A stretch of DNA of 22,882 bases from the IMG/VR virus record IMGVR_UViG_3300021519_001384, positions 1 to 22,882 of that record; one strand, written 5' to 3'. Below the pieces are notes generated by a model. The model was not told the origin of the DNA, did not search any database, and was given only the letters and a program-made list of their open reading frames with translations. Origin of the DNA: a virus. Each line of letters opens with the position of its first letter. Positions within the stretch are counted from its first letter, which is position 1. Shown one piece after another: positions 13,844 to 22,564 of the stretch. Made by a program: the position numbers and the translations under genes.

Positions 13844-15158
13844 TTTTCACAATTACAACGGTGATTTTCTGACTCCACAATTTGGAGTTTTTTTGTTTGA
13901 GGAGCCTCAATTTCAAGCTGGTGTTGCAACCGCAATAGCCGCAGTTGGCCTTGCCGCCAGCATTGGTGAATTTGCCTACACTCAAGCCAACCAGCCAAAA
14001 GCCCCCAACCTTGCAGCGTCATCGGCCGCAATGGCCGACCTTCAGGCACAACTGCTGCCTGTGGTTCGCGGGATGCAAGCCGCGGCTGAGACCGGCGGGG
14101 AATCTTTAAAGCCTGGCTTTACCCAAACGACGGTAGGCGGAAGCGAAAGGGCAAGAATTCAAGCTGAGATTGATGCCGTAAAGAAAAACCAGCCGTGGAT
14201 GGGATCAAGAGCGGCAACGGCGCAAGCTGCAGCAGACCCCAATAGCCCCGGAAACAAAAAGAACTCGGCAGATATAGCAAGGCTTACCGAAGAGCTTAAA
14301 AACACGCCTGAAGGCGGCGGCGTGGTTTACAAAGACGATAAAGGGCGAACTGTTCCAAAAGAAAGCGCGATGGTCAGCTTTGCTGGGATGAGCCAAGCCG
14401 ACATCCAAGGCGGGTTGATGAAGCAGATGGCCGAGGGCCAGCTTGCCAACGAAGCCAAATACGGGCCTGATTTTATCAAATCTGCTTTGGAACAAGAAAA
14501 GCTGGCCAACCCCGAGCAATTTGCCGCTCGTGAACAGCTTTACCAAGACATCCAAAAGCAGATTCAAGCGCCGCCCACAAGCCCGGTGGCCGCAGAGCTT
14601 CAGCAGCGAGCAGCCGCAAAGGTGGCAGCAGGATCTGGCCTGACGCCCGAGGAGCAGGCAATGCTGGACATCGCGGTCAAAGGGTCCACCGCCGCGCAGG
14701 GAGTTCCTGAAGGAACTGACTTTTCCAAGGCGCTTACCACAGGGATGGCCGGCACCCAAAGGCAAATGGCTTCAGCGGGAGCTGGGATGAACTGGTTGGC
14801 AAGCGGTCAGACACCAGAGGACATCGCCTACCGAGCGCGGCAGCAGAATCTAAGCAACCTGAGCAGCTACGTGGGCGGCAGAACGCCGCAAAGCCAGTTT
14901 AGGGCGCTTTCAGGGGCGCAACAGGGCGCAGCACCCATGGCGCAGGCTCCAGCCCTTCCTGGCTTCAATATGGGCGCTGGTCAGCAGGGCGCGGGAGCAG
15001 GACTTGCGACATATGGACAACAGGTGCAAGCTGCAATCAACACACCGAACCCTTGGATGGCGGGATTGAGCGGGGCGATGGGTGCCGCAAATGTGGCAGG
15101 AAAAGCCGGGTGGAGTCCGTTTGCCACTCAGAGCCAAACATCAGGCGTAGCCATTTAA
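13818..15158 (+). CDS. Internal-virion-like protein, Ala/Gln-rich (paralogue 2)
   Basis: 446 residues if ATG 13818 is used; this overlaps the cupin gene by 26 nt and its first 25 residues look atypical (Phe/Asn-rich). A TTG at 13893 with GGAG 5 nt upstream would give a shorter N-terminus directly before the hydrophobic helix 'FQAGVATAIAAVGLAASIG'. Such a helix near the start is typical of T7 gp14-like proteins. A large Ala/Gln/Glu-rich helical region follows (AKYGPDFIKSALEQEKLANP). The C-terminal 60 residues match the gene at 12315: 'QQGAAP' and 'NPWMAGLSGAMGAANVAGKA', 'GWSPF' from residue 411. Probable ejected internal protein. Alternative start: 13893, uncertain. Confidence 0.5.
   Translation: MIKTNRQFNFHNYNGDFLTPQFGVFLFEEPQFQAGVATAIAAVGLAASIGEFAYTQANQPKAPNLAASSAAMADLQAQLLPVVRGMQAAAETGGESLKPGFTQTTVGGSERARIQAEIDAVKKNQPWMGSRAATAQAAADPNSPGNKKNSADIARLTEELKNTPEGGGVVYKDDKGRTVPKESAMVSFAGMSQADIQGGLMKQMAEGQLANEAKYGPDFIKSALEQEKLANPEQFAAREQLYQDIQKQIQAPPTSPVAAELQQRAAAKVAAGSGLTPEEQAMLDIAVKGSTAAQGVPEGTDFSKALTTGMAGTQRQMASAGAGMNWLASGQTPEDIAYRARQQNLSNLSSYVGGRTPQSQFRALSGAQQGAAPMAQAPALPGFNMGAGQQGAGAGLATYGQQVQAAINTPNPWMAGLSGAMGAANVAGKAGWSPFATQSQTSGVAI
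13872..13894 (+). terminator. Intrinsic-terminator-like hairpin at the start of paralogue 2
   Basis: A perfect 6-bp stem (ACTCCA 13872-13877, loop CAATT, TGGAGT 13883-13888) is followed by an unbroken T run (13888-13894). It lies 28 nt after the cupin stop and covers the GGAG that would serve a TTG start at 13893. It could act as a partial transcription terminator after the cupin gene, or as a structure hiding the ribosome site. Confidence 0.5.
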
Positions 15159-15162
15159 AATT

Positions 15163-16074
15163 ATGAATTACCGAGACATCGAAATGCTGAACCAGTCCAT
15201 GAGCGGACTGGGCGATACATTGTTGCGAAACCGGATGATGGCCGAACAAAAGGCCGACAGGGCGCAAGCCGCGGCTGAACGAGCGCAAGATCGAGGCGAC
15301 CGGCTGGCGGCTCAGAAGTTCAATCAAGAAGCCGAAAAAGAGCGTTTGAACCAGCAGGTGCTTGATCGGTTGGCAAACAACAGGATCCGTGAAGCTCAAG
15401 AGATGAGGGGGGAGGCGCAAGATACTGCCACTGCAGAATATCGTAAAGCTCAAGAGATGAGGGGGGCGGCGCAAGATACTGCTACTGCAGAATATCGTAA
15501 AGACACGCTAAAAGTGCAAAACGAGACGTTGAACGCGCAACGTAAGGCGCAGTCAGAAAAATCCAAAGATAAAAAAGCCGACGATTTGGCCGAATCAGCT
15601 AAAGAGTCTTTGGAGCAGTCTAAAAAAAATCTTTTGAGCTACATGAATTACATGGCCGAACAGGTGAAGAGTGGAAAGTCGGACAACGAATACGCAAACA
15701 ATCACGTCTTGAATTGGTTTAGCTCTCTTCCAGAGGTGGAACAAAAAGCAATGATGACGCAACCGCTTTATCACATGATAAAGGACAAAACCTATAATTG
15801 GAAGGCTCACCCCACCCAAGGCGGAAGCGGAAGAAAGCCAAGCTCAACCAAAACTATTACAGGCCCACTTTTTGACGCTTTAGGAAATATGCGTGTTGAT
15901 CCTAAAACAGGAGAGCCGATTACTTACACTAGAAAGGAAAAAACCAATTACGGCGAAGAAACAGATTCTTCATCTGCCCCTTCCTCTGTTGCAAAACCTC
16001 CCGCTTCCGAAGAAGCGGATCTCAGTCGCTTTAAAGTACTTGACGTAACTAAAAAGTTTCCTGGTTCCCCATAG
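15163..16074 (+). CDS. Coiled-coil internal-virion-like protein
   Basis: 303 residues. The N-terminal half is a long charged helix (MMAEQKADRAQAAAERAQ, DRLAAQKFNQEAEKERLN) carrying an 18-residue tandem duplication at about residues 78-113. Residues ~145-205 are a second helical domain (LLSYMNYMAEQVKSG, HVLNWFSSLPEVEQKAMM). The C-terminal third is Pro/Ser/Thr-rich and probably disordered. It is located between the gp14-like proteins and the giant protein, the place of T7 gene 15, though much shorter than T7 gp15. Start context AAAATTATG, 4 nt after the previous stop, no Shine-Dalgarno. Role in DNA ejection is inferred from context only. Confidence 0.5.
   Translation: MNYRDIEMLNQSMSGLGDTLLRNRMMAEQKADRAQAAAERAQDRGDRLAAQKFNQEAEKERLNQQVLDRLANNRIREAQEMRGEAQDTATAEYRKAQEMRGAAQDTATAEYRKDTLKVQNETLNAQRKAQSEKSKDKKADDLAESAKESLEQSKKNLLSYMNYMAEQVKSGKSDNEYANNHVLNWFSSLPEVEQKAMMTQPLYHMIKDKTYNWKAHPTQGGSGRKPSSTKTITGPLFDALGNMRVDPKTGEPITYTRKEKTNYGEETDSSSAPSSVAKPPASEEADLSRFKVLDVTKKFPGSP
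15394..15501 (+). repeat. 54-bp direct tandem duplication in a coding region
   Basis: Unit 1 is 15394-15447 and unit 2 is 15448-15501. They differ at two bases: GAG/GCG (Glu to Ala) and GCC/GCT (silent). Each encodes 18 residues starting AQEMRG and ending AEYRK. The high identity shows a recent in-frame duplication that lengthens the coiled coil by 18 residues. Confidence 0.95.
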
Positions 16075-16077
16075 GTT

Positions 16078-19000
16078 ATGCCTGACTTTAAAATTCTGGA
16101 CTCCAAAACCGGTGCGGAACTGACCATCACGGGGCCAGAAGCGCCCACGCCGAGGGAGATGGCGAAGCTGTTTGCCATCCACGGCAAGTCAGCATTGGAG
16201 AAAAAGTTCAAGGGCGAGATGGAATCAGGAATGCCGGTTGTTCCGACGCAGCCAGCGTTTCCCACCCCTGACCAGATCACGCCCGTGGGCGCCAGCGCGG
16301 TGACTGAGCAAAAGCCCGTAATGCCACCGCCTCCCGTGACGACCCCGTTCTCAGGGCCGCTGCCTGCGGAGCCGACGGCTGCGGTTCGCAATGTTCAGCC
16401 TGAGCCTGAGCCGGTAACGGTGAATCCTTTCTCAATGGATTTGAAGCCTGAGTCGGCCCGCCAAATAGGGATGGGCGAAACCATTAAAGGAGGGCCAAAA
16501 GTTGAAACAGCCAGCGCTTCAGAATTGTTTGCGGATTTTGGCGCTGGAGCGGCTGAAGTTTATGACAGTGTAAAAAACAATCAAGGGATCGACCTTGCCG
16601 ACACCTTGAAGGTTTTGATGCCGCAAGAGATAGACGCGGCTGACAAAGAGCTGCAAAGGATGTCTGACGAAGGGACTTCCGCAGAACAGCTTTTGGCGGG
16701 TGCCGCTGGCGTCGTCCAAGGCGGGCTTGAACTGGGTAACGGATTGGTCAAGTTTTTGACCAGCGCAAACGGGATCATGATGACCGCTGGAATGGGTGTT
16801 CCAATTTTGAAAACCCCCATAGCGATCAAGTTTGCCGCAGACATGATAGAAGGCGGATACATTAATTCCAAAGAAGCTTTAAAATCTTTGGATGATGGTG
16901 ATTTGCGCGGGTTTGGCAAACAGGCCACCGCAGCGTTTCTTTCGTTTCTTGGCGCAAAACACGTTGGCAAACCGGTTTACGATAAATACATTCCTGACGT
17001 TTCTGCGTTTGTGCCTGGGGCTGAATTGAAAAAGCCTTCCATTGCAGAGCGGACCAAGGGCGTAAAATTTCAAGGTGTCAACCTGAAGCAGCCTGCTGGC
17101 GCATTGCCAACTCAAGGCCCAGTCACCGAAGAGCAAGCCGCCACCAAGCAGCAAGAGGAAGCTGCGATAATTGAAGAGCGCAAAAAGACCAGAAACACGG
17201 CCATTCAAAACGCTCGCCCGGCAGTTCTTCTTCCTAGCGGTGAAACACTTGTTGGCAACCAGGGTGAAAGCCACAACGAAATCATCGCCAGAAACAACCT
17301 GACAACCGATCAGGCAAGCAGCCTTGAACGCGTGTTTGTTCTTGGAAACCGAATACTGAACAGGCCAAACGCGGCAAAGATTTTAGGCGTTCCAACGCTA
17401 ACAGAACCAGGGAAGCTTCATTCTGGCGATTTGGCAGCGGCTCAAGAGGCTTTGTCTGGAAAACCCCTTGAACCTTCAACAAAGCGGGAAGGCGAACCTG
17501 TTGGCCTTGAGCCAGCGCCTGCCACTTCGGAGATTGTCCAGCCGTTCGAAGGCGAAGTCGCAGAGGTTGCGCCGCCCGTTGAGCCGGTTGCGGCCAAAGA
17601 ACCCGTTGTCGAGGCTCCTGCCGCTTCCGCAGAGCCTTCCACTGTTGTTTCTGCCGTTCCTGAGGGGGAAGCTGGGTTGCCTTCAATCGGTGAAGTCATT
17701 GAACATCCTATTTCAGAACCTGAATCCCCTTACGGAGCCACCGAGGTGTGGAGGGCTGACGACGAGTCTGGAGATCAAACCATTCAAATTGAGTTTGCCA
17801 ACGGAGATCAAGTCCGGGTTCGTGCTGGGGTGCAGGCTGACGGATCTTTTATTCCGGTAAACAAAGCGATTGATGAGGTGATCAAATCAAGGCCGCGGAA
17901 CCCACTGCAAAAAAGCGGCCAGACCGTTGAAACTCCCAAACTGATTTCAAACAAAGGCAAAAAATCAGGGTTCTTTATTCGCCCCAGATCTGACGGCATT
18001 TGGGACATTTTAGACGAAATCGCAATGCAAAAGGGGCTGAGGGCAAAAGAAGCCAAAGATGTTGGCGGCGAATACGACGGCTATAACAGCGCCATTAAAG
18101 GCATTGCCAAGTGGGTTGTCAGAAAAGGGAAGGGAATGCGCCCAGACATCATGGTCAAAAACATTCAAGAGCGGTTTCCTCAAATTCAAAACTCTGACGA
18201 CCTTTACGCTGCAATCGACGCCGCGGTGGAAGCTAGAAAAGCCAATGCTAAAACCGGAGGGGGATCTGAAGCGCAGATGATGAGGTTTTACGAAGCGGCG
18301 GTTGAACCTAAAAACAAAACCAAGCTTCAGAAAATTCCAGCGTCATCTTTGGTGATTGGTCAAAAGTTCAGCGTAAAAGCTGAAAAGTTTCCAACCGCAG
18401 AATTTACCGTAACCGGCAAAGATGAGTTGCAAGAGGTGATCACGGTGCGCGATGGAGATGCCTTTGGGGTTCAAGAGATCCCCATGAGTGATGACATTTT
18501 CATCAAAAAGAAAAGCCTTACAAAAGCGGAGCCTCAGGTGGAGTTTCCAAGGGAAACCGAATTGATTGGGGAGCTTCCTGAAGCGGAGCCAATTGAATCT
18601 AAAAAGGGGACCCCAATGGACGAGGCGTCAAACGCCGCCGACCTTCCTCCTAAAGAACAAGTGACACTGGACGACGTGGAACCGGAATCTGAAGTCGGCC
18701 CTGGCCTTATCGGGTTTGGGGGCGCTATGCCTTCTGAGTTTTCGTATGACAAAGGGGAGGCTATGTCCATTCGGAATGCCGATGTGGACCGTCAGCTTTC
18801 GGCCTTGGGATTTTCTCCGCTTATGAAGGCGGCAAAAAAAAGCTTTGGCGTGGTGTGGGATCGTGCAATGGCTCGGATGGAAAAAGATAGCTATTATCAA
18901 GACAAGTTAATTAAACAGCTAAAAAGAAAACCAAGATCCGTAACCGACGAGGAGGACGCCGTCCTTCTTCACCGCCAAATCGACCTTCGCAACGATTACA

Positions 19001-22000
19001 ATCGGGCCAGCGCTCAATACAAGCAGGCGGTTGCTGATAAGAATGAAACATTGATCAATCAATACAAGTTGGCTGTTAATTCCATTGGTCAAATGATAGA
19101 GGAGTTGGCTTCCGTTACGCGAAAAGTTGGCACCGAAACCGCTCGGGGGCTAAACGCCCGCAAGCTCATGCTTTACGAAGATTTTTCGTTGGCGAAGATG
19201 GAATCCGATGCCATCAATGATCGTGGTGGGAAAATTTTTGACATATCCAACCCGGTTGATGTGGCGGAAAAGCAAAAGATTGAGGATCTTCACGCCAAAA
19301 TCGAAGCCGCAGCAAAGACTTACAACGAATACGTGGAAAAGTCCAAAGCTGAAAAAAGCGAGCTTGAGGCCAAGGCGATATTGGCCGAACAGGCGTTAAA
19401 AGAAAGAGCCGCTCTTCCAAGTGATTACATCATTGATTTGGCCAAGCGGTGGACCAACAAACTTCACAACAGCAGGGATGCCGCAAGGGCGAGAATTGCA
19501 AAAAGAAAAGTTGATGGAAGACTTTTTAGCGGTGGCTTGGATCCTGAAGATTTGGATGATTTTGCCATCATTGCGGCAAGTCACATTGCGGATGTGGGGT
19601 TGGACGTTGTCAAGGTAGGGGCGCTGTTGGCTGATGAGTTTGGAAAAGGGATCAAACTTCACATTGAGGAAATTTGGAATGCCGCTCGAAAGATCATCGA
19701 CCAAGGGCCGGAAGGAGCGCAAACCAAAGACGCAAAAGACAAAGTCAAAGAAAAGGTAAAGCGCGAAAAGCCCACCATTGAAACAATCAAGAAAGACATC
19801 TCTGAAAAGATGGACGCTTTTGATTTGGACCCCGACAGCGACGGAAAATTGGACATCTCTTATGACGTTGTAAAACTGGCAAGAAAGTTTGTTGAGCAGG
19901 GCGCTGTGGACAATTTTCCAGTCGAGCAGCGGGCAATTGAGCTTGTTAAGCTGGTTCACAATGCTTTGATGGACATTGATGACGAACTCACTCAGAGAGA
20001 CGTCATGGATGCCATTAGCGGTTACGGAAAATACAAAAAGCTGTCAAAGGATGAGATTTCCGTAAAGTTGCGCGATTACAAAGGTCAGATGCAACAGCTC
20101 GCAAAGCTGGAAGACCTTTTGGCAACCGGCACCTTTGAGCCAACAGGCGTTGAAAAGAGAACGCCGTCTGACGAAGAAGCAATTTTGATCAGCAAGGTGA
20201 GGTTGGATCCTTCATATCAAAAGAAAAATCAGATCAAAAGCAGAATGTCGTATTACGAGCGGCAAATTCGTTTGCTCGAAAAGCAGATTGCCAAAAAAGA
20301 GCGCATTATCAAAACCAGAAAGTCCGCAGTCGCAGACAAGTCCTTGAAAGCGCTTGTTGTAAAATACAAGGCCACCAAAGAGCTGTTCGACAAGACTTTT
20401 GAAGGGGATTGGCTTGATGTTCAAAAGAGGGATGAGCTGCTCAAAAAGGAGGCTGCGAGGCTGGACAAGATCATTGCCGAGAAGCAACGCAGGTTGAACA
20501 CCGGAGAGGTGGAAGCCAAGCCTCGAGTCCTTGAGCCTGTTGACAAGGTGATCAGTGAAAAGAGAAAGAAAGCCTTCGATTTGGAAAAGCTGATACAAAA
20601 AGCCAGAAGCCAAAAGACCGCGTCTGCCAGGGCGCTTCAAGCAAAAGAGAGGGAGCTTAAAAAAATAAACGAAGAGATTGAGAAGAGGAAGGCGGATTTG
20701 GCCGCAAACAGGGTTGACGTTAGAAAGCGAGTTGCAAAACCCGTGGACCCGGAAATCGCTGTTGCACGGCAGCAGCTCAAAGAAGTGAATGAGGAAATCC
20801 GACTTCGCAGAGAATCGGCCAAGCCAAAAGCCACCTACCAAGAGAGGGCGCTAAAGGCTTACAAAACACGCTTGGAAAAGTCCATTACCGACCTTCAAAG
20901 ACGAATCAAAGACAACGATTACAGCCGAAAGTTGAAAAAGGATTTCAAGTTGGATGACAAGGCAATTGAACTGAAAGCGATTGAGCAAAACTTCAAAAAC
21001 GAGCATCGGAGAAATCGGGAGAGGGTTAGAATTCAGAACATGAAGTGGTATGAGAAAGTCCCTCGTTGGCTCACTAGCGTTTACCGATCCAACATTTTAA
21101 CAGCTCCAACAGCCATTGGTAAATTGCTGAGTGCCGCAACTTATCGGGTCGCCATTGCCACAGCCGAAGAAGCTGTTGGAGGCGTTTATAGCCGGTTGCC
21201 GATTATTAAAGAATACGCTGCCGGCGCTCCCAGAGAGGGGTATTTCAGCATTGAAGCTGAGTCTAGGGCCATTTCAAGGGCTTTTACTCAAGGCATGAAA
21301 GACGCCAATCAGCTTATCCGAACCGGCACAAGCGACCTTGAATTGAATTACGGCAAACAGCGCATCATGCCCCGAGAATGGACCGAGTTTGTTGGCAACC
21401 TGCACAGCGCGTTAAAATCCAGCGCAAAAAGAAACGAGTTTGAACGATCCTTTGCAAAAAGAATGGAATTTGCCATTAGAAAAGGGGTGGAAGATCCCAC
21501 CGACATGGTGGTGCAAACCAAAATTGCAATGGACGCATACAAGGACGCCACGCGTGCGGTTTTTCAAGATAACAACATGCTCGTGGAAGCATACAAACGC
21601 GCAATGTCTAGGTTTACTCAAGAAGACATTGAAGGAAAGACGAGCAAAATTGGAAATTCGTTGGCATTTTTTCTTAACACGGTGCTTCCCATTGTTAAGA
21701 TTCCAACAAACATTGCCAGCGAAATTGCACAATACAGTGTGGGAACTTTAATGGCGGCTGGCCAAATAGCCATAGACGCAAGCCCAGGATACAAGTATTT
21801 GATCAAAGGCGATTTGAAAGTTGGCCTTGAAATGATCCGAGGATCGATTGATGGGCTGAGTCCAGAGGCAAAAGATCTGGTGATGAGGAATTTGAAAAAG
21901 GGGAGTCTTGGAGCGGCGTTGGTGGCGGTTGGATTTTGTAATCCATCTATGTTTGGAGGTTATTACCAACCTAGGGAAAAGCGCGAGCCGGGAGATTTAA

Positions 22001-22512
22001 AGCCTGGCCAGGCAAGGCTTCCAAAGATACTTCAACACATGAAGCTCATGGGATACAACGTCACAAACGAAGCGGTTCTTTCAATTTGGATTCACAACCC
22101 GCTGCTCGAGTGCGCTCAAATAGGGGCAACAATATCAAGGGTGGCCAATTCTTACGCAAACAAGCACAGTATTGAAAAGCGGGGGATTGGAGAAGGGATT
22201 TGGCAGGCTGCTTGGGGTGTGGCAGAACAAATTCCTTTTACTGAGCAAATGTTCAAATTGTCCAAGTTGCACGATGCTGATCAAAGAGACAAATGGCTTC
22301 ATTCGATTGTGAAATCCGCAACGATCCCTCGCGCTATTCAATGGATAGCCGAAATGCAAGATTCCGACCAAGATTGGAAACCCATCAAGCGCGAAGAGAA
22401 AACATTTTCTGAATCTCTGCAATCTGGAATTCCATACATGAGGCAAAACCTTCAACAAAAGATGGAAAAAATCCCATTGCCAAAAGGCATGCCAAGGATG
22501 CCAAAGAAATAA
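16078..22512 (+). CDS. Giant polyvalent/ejection protein (2144 residues)
   Basis: N-terminus (1-45) followed by Pro-rich linkers (about 50-120 and 485-545). Residues ~150-310 contain helices and a hydrophobic stretch (LGNGLVKFLTSANGIMMTAG, about 220-260). 'LPSGETLVGNQGESHNEII' (about 385) and the following 'FVLGNRILNRPNAAKILGV' resemble a recurring domain of phage polyvalent proteins. 'LDPEDLDDFAIIAASHIADV' to 'EFGKGIKLHIEEIWNAA' (about 1157-1204) matches another. Residues ~1330-1643 are Lys/Glu-rich coiled coil with repeated modules. The C-terminus has 'FFLNTVLPIVKIPTNIASEI' (about 1863-1882) and 'SLQSGIPYMRQNL' near 2115, close to the LPD38-type end domain. It would be packaged and injected with DNA, as for T7 gp16. 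No lytic transglycosylase motif was found. Confidence 0.75.
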   Translation: MPDFKILDSKTGAELTITGPEAPTPREMAKLFAIHGKSALEKKFKGEMESGMPVVPTQPAFPTPDQITPVGASAVTEQKPVMPPPPVTTPFSGPLPAEPTAAVRNVQPEPEPVTVNPFSMDLKPESARQIGMGETIKGGPKVETASASELFADFGAGAAEVYDSVKNNQGIDLADTLKVLMPQEIDAADKELQRMSDEGTSAEQLLAGAAGVVQGGLELGNGLVKFLTSANGIMMTAGMGVPILKTPIAIKFAADMIEGGYINSKEALKSLDDGDLRGFGKQATAAFLSFLGAKHVGKPVYDKYIPDVSAFVPGAELKKPSIAERTKGVKFQGVNLKQPAGALPTQGPVTEEQAATKQQEEAAIIEERKKTRNTAIQNARPAVLLPSGETLVGNQGESHNEIIARNNLTTDQASSLERVFVLGNRILNRPNAAKILGVPTLTEPGKLHSGDLAAAQEALSGKPLEPSTKREGEPVGLEPAPATSEIVQPFEGEVAEVAPPVEPVAAKEPVVEAPAASAEPSTVVSAVPEGEAGLPSIGEVIEHPISEPESPYGATEVWRADDESGDQTIQIEFANGDQVRVRAGVQADGSFIPVNKAIDEVIKSRPRNPLQKSGQTVETPKLISNKGKKSGFFIRPRSDGIWDILDEIAMQKGLRAKEAKDVGGEYDGYNSAIKGIAKWVVRKGKGMRPDIMVKNIQERFPQIQNSDDLYAAIDAAVEARKANAKTGGGSEAQMMRFYEAAVEPKNKTKLQKIPASSLVIGQKFSVKAEKFPTAEFTVTGKDELQEVITVRDGDAFGVQEIPMSDDIFIKKKSLTKAEPQVEFPRETELIGELPEAEPIESKKGTPMDEASNAADLPPKEQVTLDDVEPESEVGPGLIGFGGAMPSEFSYDKGEAMSIRNADVDRQLSALGFSPLMKAAKKSFGVVWDRAMARMEKDSYYQDKLIKQLKRKPRSVTDEEDAVLLHRQIDLRNDYNRASAQYKQAVADKNETLINQYKLAVNSIGQMIEELASVTRKVGTETARGLNARKLMLYEDFSLAKMESDAINDRGGKIFDISNPVDVAEKQKIEDLHAKIEAAAKTYNEYVEKSKAEKSELEAKAILAEQALKERAALPSDYIIDLAKRWTNKLHNSRDAARARIAKRKVDGRLFSGGLDPEDLDDFAIIAASHIADVGLDVVKVGALLADEFGKGIKLHIEEIWNAARKIIDQGPEGAQTKDAKDKVKEKVKREKPTIETIKKDISEKMDAFDLDPDSDGKLDISYDVVKLARKFVEQGAVDNFPVEQRAIELVKLVHNALMDIDDELTQRDVMDAISGYGKYKKLSKDEISVKLRDYKGQMQQLAKLEDLLATGTFEPTGVEKRTPSDEEAILISKVRLDPSYQKKNQIKSRMSYYERQIRLLEKQIAKKERIIKTRKSAVADKSLKALVVKYKATKELFDKTFEGDWLDVQKRDELLKKEAARLDKIIAEKQRRLNTGEVEAKPRVLEPVDKVISEKRKKAFDLEKLIQKARSQKTASARALQAKERELKKINEEIEKRKADLAANRVDVRKRVAKPVDPEIAVARQQLKEVNEEIRLRRESAKPKATYQERALKAYKTRLEKSITDLQRRIKDNDYSRKLKKDFKLDDKAIELKAIEQNFKNEHRRNRERVRIQNMKWYEKVPRWLTSVYRSNILTAPTAIGKLLSAATYRVAIATAEEAVGGVYSRLPIIKEYAAGAPREGYFSIEAESRAISRAFTQGMKDANQLIRTGTSDLELNYGKQRIMPREWTEFVGNLHSALKSSAKRNEFERSFAKRMEFAIRKGVEDPTDMVVQTKIAMDAYKDATRAVFQDNNMLVEAYKRAMSRFTQEDIEGKTSKIGNSLAFFLNTVLPIVKIPTNIASEIAQYSVGTLMAAGQIAIDASPGYKYLIKGDLKVGLEMIRGSIDGLSPEAKDLVMRNLKKGSLGAALVAVGFCNPSMFGGYYQPREKREPGDLKPGQARLPKILQHMKLMGYNVTNEAVLSIWIHNPLLECAQIGATISRVANSYANKHSIEKRGIGEGIWQAAWGVAEQIPFTEQMFKLSKLHDADQRDKWLHSIVKSATIPRAIQWIAEMQDSDQDWKPIKREEKTFSESLQSGIPYMRQNLQQKMEKIPLPKGMPRMPKK
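20069..21005 (+). other. Repeated coiled-coil modules in the giant protein
   Basis: About four degenerate units of roughly 45-55 residues can be aligned by eye: near residues 1331-1384, 1461-1508, 1525-1578 and 1598-1643. Each has a charged helix (for example LDKIIAEKQRRLNTGE, LKKINEEIEKRKADLA, LEKSITDLQRRIKDND), a short basic turn (KPRVLEPVD, KRVAKPVDP, LKKDFKLDD), and a second helix beginning with an acidic residue. The pattern occurs in other phage polyvalent proteins and probably forms a long rod. Confidence 0.6.
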
Positions 22513-22542
22513 AAAGGCCGCTTCCCATCTCTGGGAGGCGGC
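22511..22542 (-). terminator. Intrinsic terminator for the minus-strand gene
   Basis: An 11-bp stem (22517-22527 with 22532-22542, one G-U pair, TCTC/GAGA loop) is followed on the minus strand by CTTTTTATTTCTTT, a good T tract. It lies between two converging genes. On the plus strand the T tract is missing, so termination of the late transcript here would be weaker or would depend on the hairpin alone. Confidence 0.8.
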
Positions 22543-22564
22543 GTGAATCGATCGGGATCTTAAA

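Noticed and set aside
16078-22512. Lytic transglycosylase domain like that of T7 gp16 in the giant protein
   Set aside because: I looked for a catalytic Glu in an E-S/S-G-x-N style context and found no convincing match in any part of the protein.
22511-22542. Terminator of the late plus-strand transcript
   Set aside because: The hairpin has a T tract only on the minus strand; on the plus strand the 3' arm is followed by GTGAATCGATC, so I assign it to the minus-strand gene only.
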